From NCBI RefSeq assembly GCF_904846035.1, contig NZ_CAJGYT010000001.1, forward strand, positions 1,488,001 through 1,552,000: a stretch of 64,000 bases of DNA, written 5' to 3'. The notes beneath the pieces were generated by a model. That model ran no database searches and was not told the DNA's origin. It saw nothing but the letters and a program-made list of their open reading frames with translations. The stretch's first letter is position 1. Each line of letters starts with the position of its first letter. The stretch is from Psychrobacter aestuarii (GTDB lineage: Bacteria; Pseudomonadota; Gammaproteobacteria; Pseudomonadales; Moraxellaceae). The translations under genes were made by a program, and so were the position numbers. Of this stretch, positions 29,387 to 39,104 are shown piece after piece.

Positions 29387-30541
29387 TTAGCGCTCGGGAC
29401 GCAGCTCAAGTTTGGGCAACAGCCACTCATGAAACCATGACCTGATATCACTATAGTCGCCAAAGCTGTGCATCAATACGGCTGCCAACGTGTCCGAGTC
29501 AGGCGCGGTCTGCGTAATAGCTGTCGGCGTAGGCAGCTGCCCGTTATTGTTTTGCACCGTTTTACAAAAGTCCTCCCAGCTGAGCGCCCGACCTTGCGCA
29601 ATCAAGGCATTGGCAGTGGCGACTTGCTCGTCATACGGGCGCGCATCAGGCTGTACGATAAGCGGCGTCTGCTCGTAATAGACTTGCGCGATGCTGTTTA
29701 GCCCGCACGCCATGAGTAGCGCATCACTATGAACAATAAACGGGCGCACGTCTTTGACCTGCGTGGCAATATCGACCAGATGGCGCATGTCATCGTCAAT
29801 AGGACCGAGCGAGATGATAAAGGCATCGGGCAGCAGCTCGCGCAGCTGAGGCAGGCGCGCATCAATCGCTTGGTGTCCGCCATAGCCTTTAATCACCGTG
29901 ATAATAGGCGTACTCTCACGATACGGCTTAGTATCGTCTGCTAGATTATTGAGTAATGTCAAAAACTCGGAACGGTTCAACTCCGTGCTGGGCGCTGTAC
30001 CGATAAAGTCCAAATACAGGCTTTTTTGTGGCATCCATGCTGGCGTGTCTATCGCCTCAAGCGCACGCGGATACGGCGCAAGCATTGCCAACGCACCTTT
30101 AAAAGCCTCTACGTGCGGCATATCGTCCCGCACGCCAGTCAGGCGCACGTACAGATACGGCATGCTGATCGTGCGACAAAGCATGGCAATCTCCACGCTA
30201 ACATCGACAATCATCAGATCAATCTGCCGCGCGTGCAGCGCCTGTATCAGCTGATAACTGCGCGCTTGGATATCACGATTGCCCACAGGGGAGTAATGCA
30301 AGCCTTCAGGTTGCCAGTATTGTCCCGCGCGACCTTTGAGCACATCACCTGCGCGCTCATCTTCAGGGGCTAGGCGGATGACTTGCGCCTCACAGATATT
30401 GCTAAAGCTATAGTCCGCCGCAGACACGCTGGTAAACACCGTGAACTGCGCGCGCACAGGTTCAGGCAGTAGTGCCGCGAGCTTATCCGCCTGCCGACAA
30501 TGCCCCGAGCCGTGATGATGCGCGTAATAACCGATACGCAT
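29387..30541 (-). CDS. GT28/MGDG-synthase-like glycosyltransferase
   Basis: A 384-aa protein beginning MRIGYYAHHHGSGHCRQADKL, a His- and Gly-rich loop like that of GT-B enzymes of the MurG/MGDG-synthase type. The second half contains FIISLGPID, a DVRPFIVHSDALLMACG segment and a PLIVQPDARPYDEQVATA segment that fits the donor-binding region. No membrane helix. It lies 3 bp downstream of the GT4 gene stop, so the two are almost certainly co-transcribed. Glycolipid or polysaccharide synthesis is inferred from the cluster. Confidence 0.75.
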   Translation of the reverse strand: MRIGYYAHHHGSGHCRQADKLAALLPEPVRAQFTVFTSVSAADYSFSNICEAQVIRLAPEDERAGDVLKGRAGQYWQPEGLHYSPVGNRDIQARSYQLIQALHARQIDLMIVDVSVEIAMLCRTISMPYLYVRLTGVRDDMPHVEAFKGALAMLAPYPRALEAIDTPAWMPQKSLYLDFIGTAPSTELNRSEFLTLLNNLADDTKPYRESTPIITVIKGYGGHQAIDARLPQLRELLPDAFIISLGPIDDDMRHLVDIATQVKDVRPFIVHSDALLMACGLNSIAQVYYEQTPLIVQPDARPYDEQVATANALIAQGRALSWEDFCKTVQNNNGQLPTPTAITQTAPDSDTLAAVLMHSFGDYSDIRSWFHEWLLPKLELRPER

Positions 30542-30544
30542 CTG

Positions 30545-31810
30545 TTATACGCCCTTTGCCTGTACGCTGGACGCAGCGCGTTTCGGCAGCGCGCTAAGGG
30601 GCGGCATGCGTAAGGTTTTGGTGGTGGGTTTGGACGGTGTGCTGCTCAAGCGCGTAACTGGCTGCGATGGCGCAATCGCTTGACGGTACAGCGCAAGATA
30701 ACCATCGACCATCGTGGTATCGGCGCAAAATGATGCGGCGCGCGCACGGCAGGCACGGCGTGAAATGTCTTTGATACCGCTAAAGGCGCGTACAAAGGCG
30801 TCTTTGTCTTCTTTTTCAACCACAATGCCTGTATCTGGCGTGATAATCTCTGCGCACGCACCGACATTAAAGCCAATCACAGGCGTTCCGCAGGCAAGAC
30901 TCTCCGCCAGTATCAGCCCATACGGCTCATCCCATGTACTGGTAAACAGCATCGCGGTCGCCTGACACAGGTACTGATTGATGTCTTTTTTGGTCACGTG
31001 CCCCACGTATTCAAACAAATCCGTGCCTTGCTGCTTGTCTTGCATCAATAGCGGCGCGACCTGCTGCTCAAAGTATTGGGCATTGCTCTTAGGTCCTGCG
31101 ATAATCAGGCGCTTGCCCGCCGCCATACAGTATTTCATTGCCAGATGCGTACCTTTTTCAGGGCAAATACGCCCATACCAAAAATACACCTCGTCCGTTA
31201 TTGGCTCAATATTGGCAGTAAAAGACGCCACATCAATGCCGTTATACACCACCTCTGAGGGCACAAATTCTTTAAACAGTTGCTGCTGATAGCCACTGAT
31301 GGCGGTGAACTGCGTGCGCGTACCGAGCTTTAAGGTCAACAGCGCCAAGCGCAGCTGCGGAAAAATCGGCGTATGAAAAGTGGTAAAAAAACGCTTGCCA
31401 AATACTTGCCCCATCGTCATCGGCACGTGGTGCAAGCTATGATTGTGTACCACATCAATCTCGCCGCGCGCATCACGGGCAATAATGTCTTGTAGCGCAT
31501 GCTGATAGGTCAAATACTGATACATCTCCTCGCGCCCCATCGCCACCGACTCGTGCTCGTTTGGATAGACCATTGCCTCAAACGCTTGACGCGATAACAA
31601 GGGAACAAGGGTCGCGTCTGTTTTACTGTCGCCGTGCGCATACAGCAGCACCTCGTGCCCTGCGGCAACCAGCTTGTCACAGATAAGGTGGGTAATCATC
31701 TCAAGCCCGCCCGCATAAGGCTCGGCAATCGGGTATAGCGAATGGGCGATGATGGCGATGCGTAGCGGCTTGTCATGGTGACTGGTGTTCGATGCGGGTA
31801 ATAGGCTCAT
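30545..31810 (-). CDS. family 4 glycosyltransferase
   Basis: GT-B retaining glycosyltransferase of 421 aa. The N-terminal domain begins LRIAIIAHSLYPIAEPYAGG. The C-terminal domain shows WYGRICPEKGTHLA, then EPYGLILAESLACGTPVIG, the EX7E donor-binding motif, and GACAEIITPDTG. The ATG at 31810 is chosen since GGAAAC lies just upstream; the open frame extends 64 codons further without a ribosome site. Second gene of the leftward cluster, about 240 bp after the membrane GT2. Confidence 0.9.
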   Translation of the reverse strand: MSLLPASNTSHHDKPLRIAIIAHSLYPIAEPYAGGLEMITHLICDKLVAAGHEVLLYAHGDSKTDATLVPLLSRQAFEAMVYPNEHESVAMGREEMYQYLTYQHALQDIIARDARGEIDVVHNHSLHHVPMTMGQVFGKRFFTTFHTPIFPQLRLALLTLKLGTRTQFTAISGYQQQLFKEFVPSEVVYNGIDVASFTANIEPITDEVYFWYGRICPEKGTHLAMKYCMAAGKRLIIAGPKSNAQYFEQQVAPLLMQDKQQGTDLFEYVGHVTKKDINQYLCQATAMLFTSTWDEPYGLILAESLACGTPVIGFNVGACAEIITPDTGIVVEKEDKDAFVRAFSGIKDISRRACRARAASFCADTTMVDGYLALYRQAIAPSQPVTRLSSTPSKPTTKTLRMPPLSALPKRAASSVQAKGV

Positions 31811-32051
31811 AGTGTTTCCAAATAAAGGCAAAAGGTTATTAATCATCTGTTGTTGTTTGTGTGAATGAGGGTCGGCACACAAGGCGTATCGCGACCACAA
31901 AGGCTGTCCGTGATGGTTGTTATTAAAATTAAGGGCAAAAGGGAGACGCAAAAATAAAAGGGTGTCGTGATAAGGCGGACTGACCATGCGGGCAGCACGC
32001 ATATCTTGAGCGCACTATAGGGGTCAAATACTGCCTAACGATGACATCGGT

Positions 32052-33671
32052 CTAAAAGTTCACTGTTTTTTTATTGTCAAAGCTCACCGTACTGGGTGCA
32101 GATACTTTATTAATGACAGGATCGGTCATAGCGGCAATCGGCGTAACGGCGGGTTTGCGTATGGTTGGTTTATCAACTGCCGTTTGGGTCGGTGCAGTTT
32201 GGGCAAAGCCGTAATTGCTAAAGGCGACCTTGGCGGCCAATAGTTTAAGACCCAGTACCGTCAGCGCACAGGCAAACAAGACGGGCGAGGACAACGCCGA
32301 AAAAGGCGCGACCAAAAACGCGGTCAAGGCATTTAATACCAATAACAGCTTGGGCAATGCCGCGCTATTGGCATGGAACAAGGCAGTGCGCGTTTGGTCT
32401 TGTTTTTGTTTTGGCGTACAGACAAAAGGCTTTTGCCGTCCCCACAAGACGGGCAGCCAGCACAGCGCGCCCAACTCCCAAAAGTTCAGATGCATCAGCC
32501 ATGCCCGCACGCGGGCGCGTAGATTGTGCTGATAGCCGCTATCGACCTGCGAGTTTAGCGGTGCTTGGTCATGCAAATAAGCCCACAGTCGGCGACCCAA
32601 AAACACCGCATAGCCTGTGTAGACAGCAGCCAAAATGGAGAGCAGCGAGGTGTGTACATTGCCCAATATCAGGGATAGCAGCAGCACCATCACGGTGGCG
32701 GCATGTACCCACATCAGCAGACCTGTAAAGTTCACCCAAGCGCTCAGCTGCGACAGGTGCGCCCATTGATAGCGTTTGCGCTCATCAGCATCGTGTGTGA
32801 CGCTTGGCATATGGATGTGTGCTGCCGTGGGCTGCGGCTGACCGCGTAGCCGTCGCCATACTGGCTCTGCAACATAGCGGCAGAGAATCTGCATATTGCC
32901 ATACACCCAGCGGCGGCGCTGATTGAGCAAGTCCGCCAGCGTATTGGGCAGCAGTCCTGTGGCAATCACTGTCGGTATAAAGGCGCTGCGCATGCCGCGC
33001 TGATGCATCAAAATACCCATCTGCGCATCTTCGGTGAGTGACGCGCCCGACCAGCCGCCAACGTGTATTAAGTGGGTGCGGCGAATGACCGCATAAGTGC
33101 CTGTAGACAGCGCGCGTGTGCGGTTACTCTCGCGGTACAAATGATAGTTAAAGTAATGGTTCAATTCACTGTGGACATCCCCAAGCGCCGTATCGCGGTA
33201 AAACTGCGGGAACTGCAGCAGCGTATGCTCAGGATGCGCCTCAATCGCCTGTACCATCGTCTCTCTTGCATGTGCCAGCGCTTCATAATCGCTGTCCACC
33301 ACCACAATATGGCTACAGCGCTTGTCCATCCACGCCAGCGCCCGATTCAGCGCCCCTGCCTTATAGCCCGCTATCGAATCAATATGATAAAAACGCACCT
33401 TATGCTCGGCATCTAACGCATTACAAAACGTCTCTAGCGGCTCGTACAGCGCTTTGTCCGTATGGTTGTTGTCGATAATCAATATCTCATCGTGCACGCT
33501 TTTGATGCGCAGTAGCGATTTGATGGTATCAATCACCATGGCGGGTGGTTCAGCGCGGGTCATCAGCTGAAAGCTAAAGGCAATCGTTGCGGCGGGTACG
33601 GACTTTGGCGCGGACGTCGTTGGTGACATACCCAGCATTCTGCGCGAGACGGTTTTGGTTGTATTTATCAT
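32052..33671 (-). CDS. membrane-bound family 2 glycosyltransferase
   Basis: A 539-aa processive-type GT2 related to cellulose/hyaluronan synthases. The catalytic domain shows DEILIIDNNHTD, VVVDSDYEAL (DxD), GTYAVIRRT, TEDAQMGILMHQRG and the acceptor motif QRRRWVYGN. Several membrane helices follow (about residues 310-355 and 430-490). The C-terminal tail is Thr/Pro/Lys-rich. The ATG at 33671 (MINTTKTVSRR) is the likely start. As first gene of four, it is the probable membrane component that polymerises or exports the product. No flippase or polymerase gene is adjacent. Confidence 0.88.
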   Translation of the reverse strand: MINTTKTVSRRMLGMSPTTSAPKSVPAATIAFSFQLMTRAEPPAMVIDTIKSLLRIKSVHDEILIIDNNHTDKALYEPLETFCNALDAEHKVRFYHIDSIAGYKAGALNRALAWMDKRCSHIVVVDSDYEALAHARETMVQAIEAHPEHTLLQFPQFYRDTALGDVHSELNHYFNYHLYRESNRTRALSTGTYAVIRRTHLIHVGGWSGASLTEDAQMGILMHQRGMRSAFIPTVIATGLLPNTLADLLNQRRRWVYGNMQILCRYVAEPVWRRLRGQPQPTAAHIHMPSVTHDADERKRYQWAHLSQLSAWVNFTGLLMWVHAATVMVLLLSLILGNVHTSLLSILAAVYTGYAVFLGRRLWAYLHDQAPLNSQVDSGYQHNLRARVRAWLMHLNFWELGALCWLPVLWGRQKPFVCTPKQKQDQTRTALFHANSAALPKLLLVLNALTAFLVAPFSALSSPVLFACALTVLGLKLLAAKVAFSNYGFAQTAPTQTAVDKPTIRKPAVTPIAAMTDPVINKVSAPSTVSFDNKKTVNF

Positions 33672-34083
33672 AAGATGTTCTTTTTGTTGTACAGCTAAGG
33701 ACACTCACAAAACAAACCGCACAGTGAGCAAAGGGCAATGAGGTCTTACGGTTATTGAACAAAATTATAGTAGTACAAATACAGGTAACTTATTGATTGT
33801 GAAGTGTTAATCTGTGCACTATCTCGTAAGATTGCGTAAGTTTTTCCACAGAACGCCGTTATTCTTTAGTAGAACGCCAAAATGTCTCGATAAATATCGT
33901 AGGAAAAATTTATTAACCTCACAGCGCCTGTTTTTTACCGTTGGTCTTGATGCGCCAAGCTCTCTTTTTTTAGGATAAAAACAGACAAAATAAAACCCCG
34001 CTAGTGCGAGGTTTTTTGTTGGGATTGATGACGTCATGCTGTGTATTAATAGTCAGTTATGGCATTTGTGATGTTGGTAAGGT
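33672..34083. other. intergenic region, glycosyltransferase cluster / adhesin
   Basis: About 410 bp. It includes the adhesin terminator at 33994-34017; the rest is AT-rich and must contain the promoter of the glycosyltransferase cluster. No operator was recognised. Confidence 0.4.
33994..34017 (-). terminator. adhesin terminator
   Basis: AAAACCCCGC and GCGAGGTTTT pair around TAGT with one mismatch. Read leftward it is followed by a T-rich tract, 67 bp past the adhesin stop. Confidence 0.7.
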
Positions 34084-36063
34084 TTACCAAGCAAAGGTCA
34101 CACCACCACGCGCACCGAATTTGCCTGTATCGGTACCAAAGCCTGCGCCTGTTGAGAAGCTGACGCTGTCATTGATACGTCCTGCAAATGCGGCACTAAC
34201 AGCGGTGCTGCTGTTGTAGTAACCTGTGCCAATAGTCATGGCGTAGCGCTTGCCCGCTGGAATCATCGGCGTCTCCATAGACAGTGCCAACGCGATGCCG
34301 TCTTCGGCTTCATCCAAGCGGTCGTCATGATCGTTGTACATGCGGCGTAGGTCAGTAAACTGCGCGCGGGTCGCTAAAGAGTCGACGCTGACGCTGGTGC
34401 CAAGTGTGCCATTGGCATCGGTAGTGACGATGCTGGTGCCGCCCGTTTGTGCGCCTGTGCTGGCTTGTAGCTGCCCTGCGTAACCAAGGGTGATTTGGTT
34501 GTCCTCTGCAGCGACTGCGCCATTACCAATGGCGATGCTGTTCATGCCGCCTGCCATAGACTGGTTACCCATAGAGACCGAGCCCATGCCATTTGCCATC
34601 GCGGCTTCACCGACCGCCGTTGAGCGCTCGCCAGTGGCTTTTGCCAAGTGACCAAAGGCTTGTGCGCGCTCGCCAGTCGCCTCAGATTGCCAACCGATAG
34701 AGGTCGAGCCAAGACCTGCGGCGTTCGCTTGACCACCGACCGCAGTGGCTGAATTCATTTTTGCCATCGCTTGGTTACCGATAGCGACGGTGTCATTGCT
34801 ACCACCTGCCATTGCCGCTTCACCGACAGCGGTTGAACGTACGCCAGTCGCTTTTGCCAAATGACCAAAGGCTTGCGCACGCTCGCCAGTCGCTTCAGAT
34901 TGCCAACCGATAGAGGTCGAGCCAAGACCTGCAGCGTTCGCTTGACCGCCAACAGCGGTGGCTGAATTCATTTTTGCAATCGCTTGGTTACCAATCGCAA
35001 CCGTATCATTGGTGCCACTTGCCATGGCGTTGTTACCCACTGACACAGAGCCTTCGCCTTCTGCCATCGCCGCTTCACCGACGGCGGTTGAGCGCACGCC
35101 ATTGGCTTGCGCGAGATGACCAAAGGCTTGCGCGCGCTCCGCATTAGCGCCTGATTGCCAGCCAATCGCGGTTGCACCAGGACCTGTCGCGACCGATTCG
35201 CCACCAACAGCCGTAGTTGAATTGCCCGTGGCATTGGCGCTATCACCGATGGCAAGGGCATCAATCCCGTTAGCAATCGTTTCATTACCGATGGCGGTAG
35301 AGAAGTCGCTTTGCGCATCGGCATTTTCACCGATAGCGAGTGAACGCTCCCCTTGCGCGGTAGCTAAATGACCAAAGGCTTGCGCACGCTCGCCCATTGC
35401 CTGTGATTGCCAACCGATTGAGGTTGAACCGACACCCAAGGCTTCCGCTTGCCCACCAACGGCAGTCGCTGAATTTGATAATGCCATCGCTTCGTTACCG
35501 ATAGAGACGGTATCGTTCAGACCCAAGCCCATTGCATTGTTACCGATAGATACTGCACCAGTACCCTCTGCCGTTGTGGCTTCACCGACGGCAGTAGAAC
35601 GCTCACCTGCTGCATTGGCTAAGTGACCAAAGGCTTGTGCGCGCTCGCCCATTGCCTGTGACTGCCAACCGATAGCGGTTGAGCCTAAACCTTCGGCATT
35701 GGCTTGACCGCCGACTGCAGTGGTTGAGTTCATTGATGCAGTTGCTCGATTACCAATAGCCACCGTATCATTGGTGCCAAAACCAATAGAGCCGCTACCA
35801 ATAGATACAGCACCTTCACCATCAGAGTAAGCATCTGTACCGACTGCTATCGAATTGTTGCCCAAGGCAAGTGCATCCATACCGCATGCTAACGTTGTGT
35901 CATCAAAACTAAATGCCCCCAAAGTAGTAGCATTTCCCATTTCGTCGTTCACTATACACTCTGCCGCCTGTGCGCTCGATGTCCCAAAAGAAACCACTGC
36001 CATAGCTAATGTTAAGGCACTGATTTTTAGCGCTGACTGAGAAGAGAATTCCTTTTTCATCAT
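34084..36063 (-). CDS. trimeric autotransporter adhesin (YadA-like)
   Basis: Outer-membrane adhesin of about 659 aa. The ATG-ATG at 36063/36060 follows AGGAATAAAG; the product opens MMKKEFSS with a signal peptide ending SSAQAAE. The head is built of about 14-residue YadA-type repeats of the STAVGxxA and DTVAIGNxA kind. A short stalk (LRRMYNDHDDRLDEAEDG) leads to a C-terminal YadA anchor ending GGVTFAW. In the middle, two 71-residue blocks are nearly identical, a recent 213-bp duplication (for example at 34682 and 34895). Such repeats can change copy number. It probably mediates attachment or autoaggregation. Confidence 0.9.
   Translation of the reverse strand: MMKKEFSSQSALKISALTLAMAVVSFGTSSAQAAECIVNDEMGNATTLGAFSFDDTTLACGMDALALGNNSIAVGTDAYSDGEGAVSIGSGSIGFGTNDTVAIGNRATASMNSTTAVGGQANAEGLGSTAIGWQSQAMGERAQAFGHLANAAGERSTAVGEATTAEGTGAVSIGNNAMGLGLNDTVSIGNEAMALSNSATAVGGQAEALGVGSTSIGWQSQAMGERAQAFGHLATAQGERSLAIGENADAQSDFSTAIGNETIANGIDALAIGDSANATGNSTTAVGGESVATGPGATAIGWQSGANAERAQAFGHLAQANGVRSTAVGEAAMAEGEGSVSVGNNAMASGTNDTVAIGNQAIAKMNSATAVGGQANAAGLGSTSIGWQSEATGERAQAFGHLAKATGVRSTAVGEAAMAGGSNDTVAIGNQAMAKMNSATAVGGQANAAGLGSTSIGWQSEATGERAQAFGHLAKATGERSTAVGEAAMANGMGSVSMGNQSMAGGMNSIAIGNGAVAAEDNQITLGYAGQLQASTGAQTGGTSIVTTDANGTLGTSVSVDSLATRAQFTDLRRMYNDHDDRLDEAEDGIALALSMETPMIPAGKRYAMTIGTGYYNSSTAVSAAFAGRINDSVSFSTGAGFGTDTGKFGARGGVTFAW
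34682..35010. repeat. near-identical 213-bp duplication in adhesin gene
   Basis: Blocks beginning TCAGATTGCC at 34682 and at 34895 continue in near identity through the GGQANAA, SATAVGG and TVAIGNQ coding segments. Unit length is 213 bp (71 codons), so copy-number change keeps the frame. Confidence 0.75.
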
Positions 36064-36622
36064 CTTTATTCCTGTTTTGGTCATTGATAAGAAAGCTATT
36101 GTATTTTTAATTAACATTTGACTGTTTTTAAAGCAAAGAAAGTCTTTTTCTACATCGTATTAGTGGTATGGTTAGCAACAATATAGCAAGGCTATTTATA
36201 GTGATAACGATGGCAGTCAAATAATGATGGCAGTAATATAAGTCAATGAAAAATGGGTGTTTTATAGATTATTCTATGTATAAAAAACCGTTTTTCTTTA
36301 AACTATAAAGTGCGCACAAAAGTAAATGTACATGATTGAGCAACAAAGTACGATACCTAAATCACGTTTACTTTCAAAAAGTTACAATAACAATAATAAA
36401 CAAAAAACCAATCATTTGATTGTAGATAGTTATCTATAAAATGCGGTTTTATTGAAGGTTATTTCCTTTATGGCATAAAAACTCTGCAAAATAATGTGTG
36501 CGGTATTGACAGCAGAGGTGCTGGCAAAAAATAGTTAAGAATAAAGCGCACATCAACCGCCATCAGCAGCGCTAAACTTGTTAAAATAGCGCACTTATTC
36601 TTTATTGACGGATACGCATACT
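36064..36622. other. AT-rich region between adhesin and guaA
   Basis: About 560 bp carrying divergent promoters for the adhesin and guaA. TTGACA at 36506-36511 could be a -35 for guaA, but the matching -10 is poor; TAAAAT near 36586 is another candidate -10. No gene or RNA was recognised. Confidence 0.4.
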
Positions 36623-38218
36623 ATGACCACTGCATCTGCCACGCCCACCATCAAACAAGACCGCATCTTAATCCTCGATTTTGGCTCGCAGTACAGCCAG
36701 CTTATCGCGCGCCGCGTCCGTGATTCAGGCGTGTTTTGTGAGATGTTCCCGTACGATATAGACACCCAGCGCATCACGGATTTTGGTGCCAAGGGCATCA
36801 TCTTATCGGGCGGTCCTGAGAGCGTGCATGAAGAAAACAGCCCACGTATTAACGAAGCAGTATTTGAGCTGGGCGTGCCTGTGCTTGGCATCTGCTACGG
36901 CATGCAGGCAATGGCAGAGCGCTTTGGTGGTAAGGTACACGGCAGCGACATTCATGAGTTTGGCGCGGCGACCATCGACGTGACTGGCAACTGCGCGCTA
37001 CTTGACGGCATCGAAGACAGCCCAAGCAAGCTGCACGTGTGGATGAGCCACGGCGATAAAGTGATTGAAGCGCCAAGCGATTTTGAAATTGTGGCGAGCA
37101 CGCCAAGCTGCCCGATTGCGATTATGGCGAATGACGACAAGCAATATTACGGCATCCAGTTCCACCCAGAGGTGACGCACACCTTACAAGGTCAAGCGCT
37201 GCTCGGTCGTTTTGTGCATCAAATCTGTGGCTGTGCGGGCGATTGGACGCCTGACAACATCGCAGATATGCGTATCGCGCAGCTCAAAGAAGAAATCGGT
37301 GACAAGCAAGTCTTGCTCGGCTTATCAGGCGGCGTGGACAGCTCCGTTGTGGCAGCGCTATTGCATAAAGCCATTGGCGACCAGCTGACCTGTGTGTTTG
37401 TGGATAATGGTTTGCTGCGTTTGCACGAAGGCGACCAAGTGATGCAAGTATTCGCTGAAAACATGGGCGTCAAAGTCATCCGCGTCGATGCCGAAGAGCG
37501 TTTCTTAACCGCACTGGCTGGCGAGATCGACCCTGAAGCCAAGCGTAAAATCATCGGCAAAACCTTTATTGACGTCTTCGCGGACAGCGCGCGTGATGTG
37601 AGCGCCAACACCGACGGCAAAGAGATTGAATACTTGGCGCAAGGTACGATTTATCCTGACGTGATTGAGTCGGCAAAATCGCATCAAGGCAAAGCGCACG
37701 TCATCAAGAGTCACCACAACGTTGGCGGCTTGCCTGATGATTTGAGCTTTAAGTTGATTGAGCCACTACGTGACCTGTTCAAAGACGAAGTGCGCAAGCT
37801 GGGTATCACCTTAGGCTTGCCTGCCAAGATGATTTACCGTCATCCGTTCCCAGGACCAGGTTTGGGCGTGCGTATCTTGGGCGAAGTCAAAAAAGAATAC
37901 GCCGATGTCTTGCGCCTCGCCGATGCCATCTTTATGCAAGAGCTTGAGCGTTCAGGCTGGTATGACAAGACCGCGCAAGCCTTTGCCGTATTCCAACCGA
38001 TTAAATCAGTCGGCGTGGTCGGTGATGGTCGCCGCTATGCGTGGGTGATTGCGCTACGTGCCGTTGAGACCGTGGACTTTATGACTGCACGCTTTGCGCA
38101 CCTGCCGTATGATTTGATTGAGACGGTATCGAACCGCATCATGAACGAAATCAAAGACGTGTCGCGCGTGACTTATGATGTGTCAAGCAAGCCACCTGCG
38201 ACGATTGAGTGGGAATAA
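36623..38218 (+). CDS. guaA: GMP synthase (glutamine-hydrolysing)
   Basis: Converts XMP to GMP using ATP and glutamine. The class I amidotransferase domain has [15 protein letters not shown], the nucleophile loop GICYGMQAM, and the His/Glu pair in FHPEVTHT. The ATP-pyrophosphatase domain begins with the PP-loop [13 protein letters not shown], and the dimerisation domain ends [13 protein letters not shown]. The ATG at 36623 (531 aa) is preferred to a TTG at 36605. It stands alone and is followed by a terminator; guaB is not adjacent. Confidence 0.97.
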   Translation: MTTASATPTIKQDRILILDFGSQYSQLIARRVRDSGVFCEMFPYDIDTQRITDFGAKGIILSGGPESVHEENSPRINEAVFELGVPVLGICYGMQAMAERFGGKVHGSDIHEFGAATIDVTGNCALLDGIEDSPSKLHVWMSHGDKVIEAPSDFEIVASTPSCPIAIMANDDKQYYGIQFHPEVTHTLQGQALLGRFVHQICGCAGDWTPDNIADMRIAQLKEEIGDKQVLLGLSGGVDSSVVAALLHKAIGDQLTCVFVDNGLLRLHEGDQVMQVFAENMGVKVIRVDAEERFLTALAGEIDPEAKRKIIGKTFIDVFADSARDVSANTDGKEIEYLAQGTIYPDVIESAKSHQGKAHVIKSHHNVGGLPDDLSFKLIEPLRDLFKDEVRKLGITLGLPAKMIYRHPFPGPGLGVRILGEVKKEYADVLRLADAIFMQELERSGWYDKTAQAFAVFQPIKSVGVVGDGRRYAWVIALRAVETVDFMTARFAHLPYDLIETVSNRIMNEIKDVSRVTYDVSSKPPATIEWE

Positions 38219-38244
38219 TTTTCTATTTTCAGTCGTTGTAAGTA

Positions 38245-38276
38245 CAAAAAAAGCTCACGTTACGTGGGCTTTTTTG
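38245..38276 (+). terminator. guaA terminator
   Basis: AAAAAAAGCTCACGT pairs with ACGTGGGCTTTTTT across a one-base loop centre, with a run of T on the downstream side. Confidence 0.85.
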
Positions 38277-38499
38277 TGGACGACTTTCCACACTGCGCCG
38301 TACCGATAGCTGTACTCCAAACCCAAAAACTCCCACCCACCACCCAAACGATTAATAATACTTATCAAGACTATCAACTATTACAAATCGGTCATCGGCG
38401 TTATCAGGCGTATCATAGTGGCACACGATAAGGCGGCACGGGCTATCTAAGCACAAACGCTGCCGCCCTACAGCACACAAGATACATAAGGATTTTATA

Positions 38500-39021
38500 A
38501 TGAAAGTACTCGCCTTTGGTACCAGTAACAGCCGAAACTCAATCAACCAAAAACTGGCACACTATGCCGCCACGCAAATTGATGGTGCGGACGTCACTTT
38601 GCTTGATATTCATAACCTTGAGATGCCGATATACAGCGAAGAGCGCGAAAAAGAAAGCGGTATTCCTGCGTTTGCGCATGACTTTTATCAAGCGATTGGC
38701 GAGGCGGACGCGATTGTTATCTCGTTTGCCGAATACAATGGGTCGTACACCGCCGCGTACAAAAACCTGTTCGATTGGGCATCGCGCATCGATATGAAAG
38801 TCTATCAAGACAAGCCGATGATTATGCTTGCGACCTCACCGGGGGCTGGCGGCGCACAAAGCGTGCTTGCATCAGCAAAAGCGTCCGCGCCGTTTTTCGC
38901 CGCCGATGTCAAAGGGGCGTTGTCATTGCCGAACTTCTTTGATAACTTCGATGAACAGACAGGCAAGGTGACAGACGACAGCTTTAACGCGCAGCTTGAT
39001 GAGATTATTAGTACACTCTAA
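38500..39021 (+). CDS. NAD(P)H-dependent FMN reductase family protein
   Basis: Flavodoxin-like reductase of 173 aa. It begins VLAFGTSNSRNSINQKLA, the FMN phosphate-binding loop, and shows AIVISFAEYNGSYTAAYKN and LATSPGAGGAQSVL, which match the YieF/ArsH-like NADPH-dependent FMN reductase fold. AAGGATTTTATA precedes the ATG. The physiological acceptor (quinone, chromate or azo compound) cannot be told. A strong terminator follows, and the next gene is a foreign-looking HNH gene on the other strand. Confidence 0.9.
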   Translation: MKVLAFGTSNSRNSINQKLAHYAATQIDGADVTLLDIHNLEMPIYSEEREKESGIPAFAHDFYQAIGEADAIVISFAEYNGSYTAAYKNLFDWASRIDMKVYQDKPMIMLATSPGAGGAQSVLASAKASAPFFAADVKGALSLPNFFDNFDEQTGKVTDDSFNAQLDEIISTL

Positions 39022-39037
39022 GGTGTGACAATAAGAC

Positions 39038-39070
39038 AAAAGCACTCAACTTGGTTGGGTGCTTTTTTTT
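39038..39070 (+). terminator. flavin reductase terminator
   Basis: AAAAGCACTCAAC pairs with GTTGGGTGCTTTT across TTG, followed by T residues. Confidence 0.9.
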
Positions 39071-39104
39071 GGCAATGACAAAAAGGCGGGAAATATAGTG
39101 TATT

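Noticed and set aside
34640..35010. Regular repeats that could suggest a CRISPR array
   Set aside because: The repeats are long, in frame and encode YadA-type head units; there are no short identical repeats with unique spacers.
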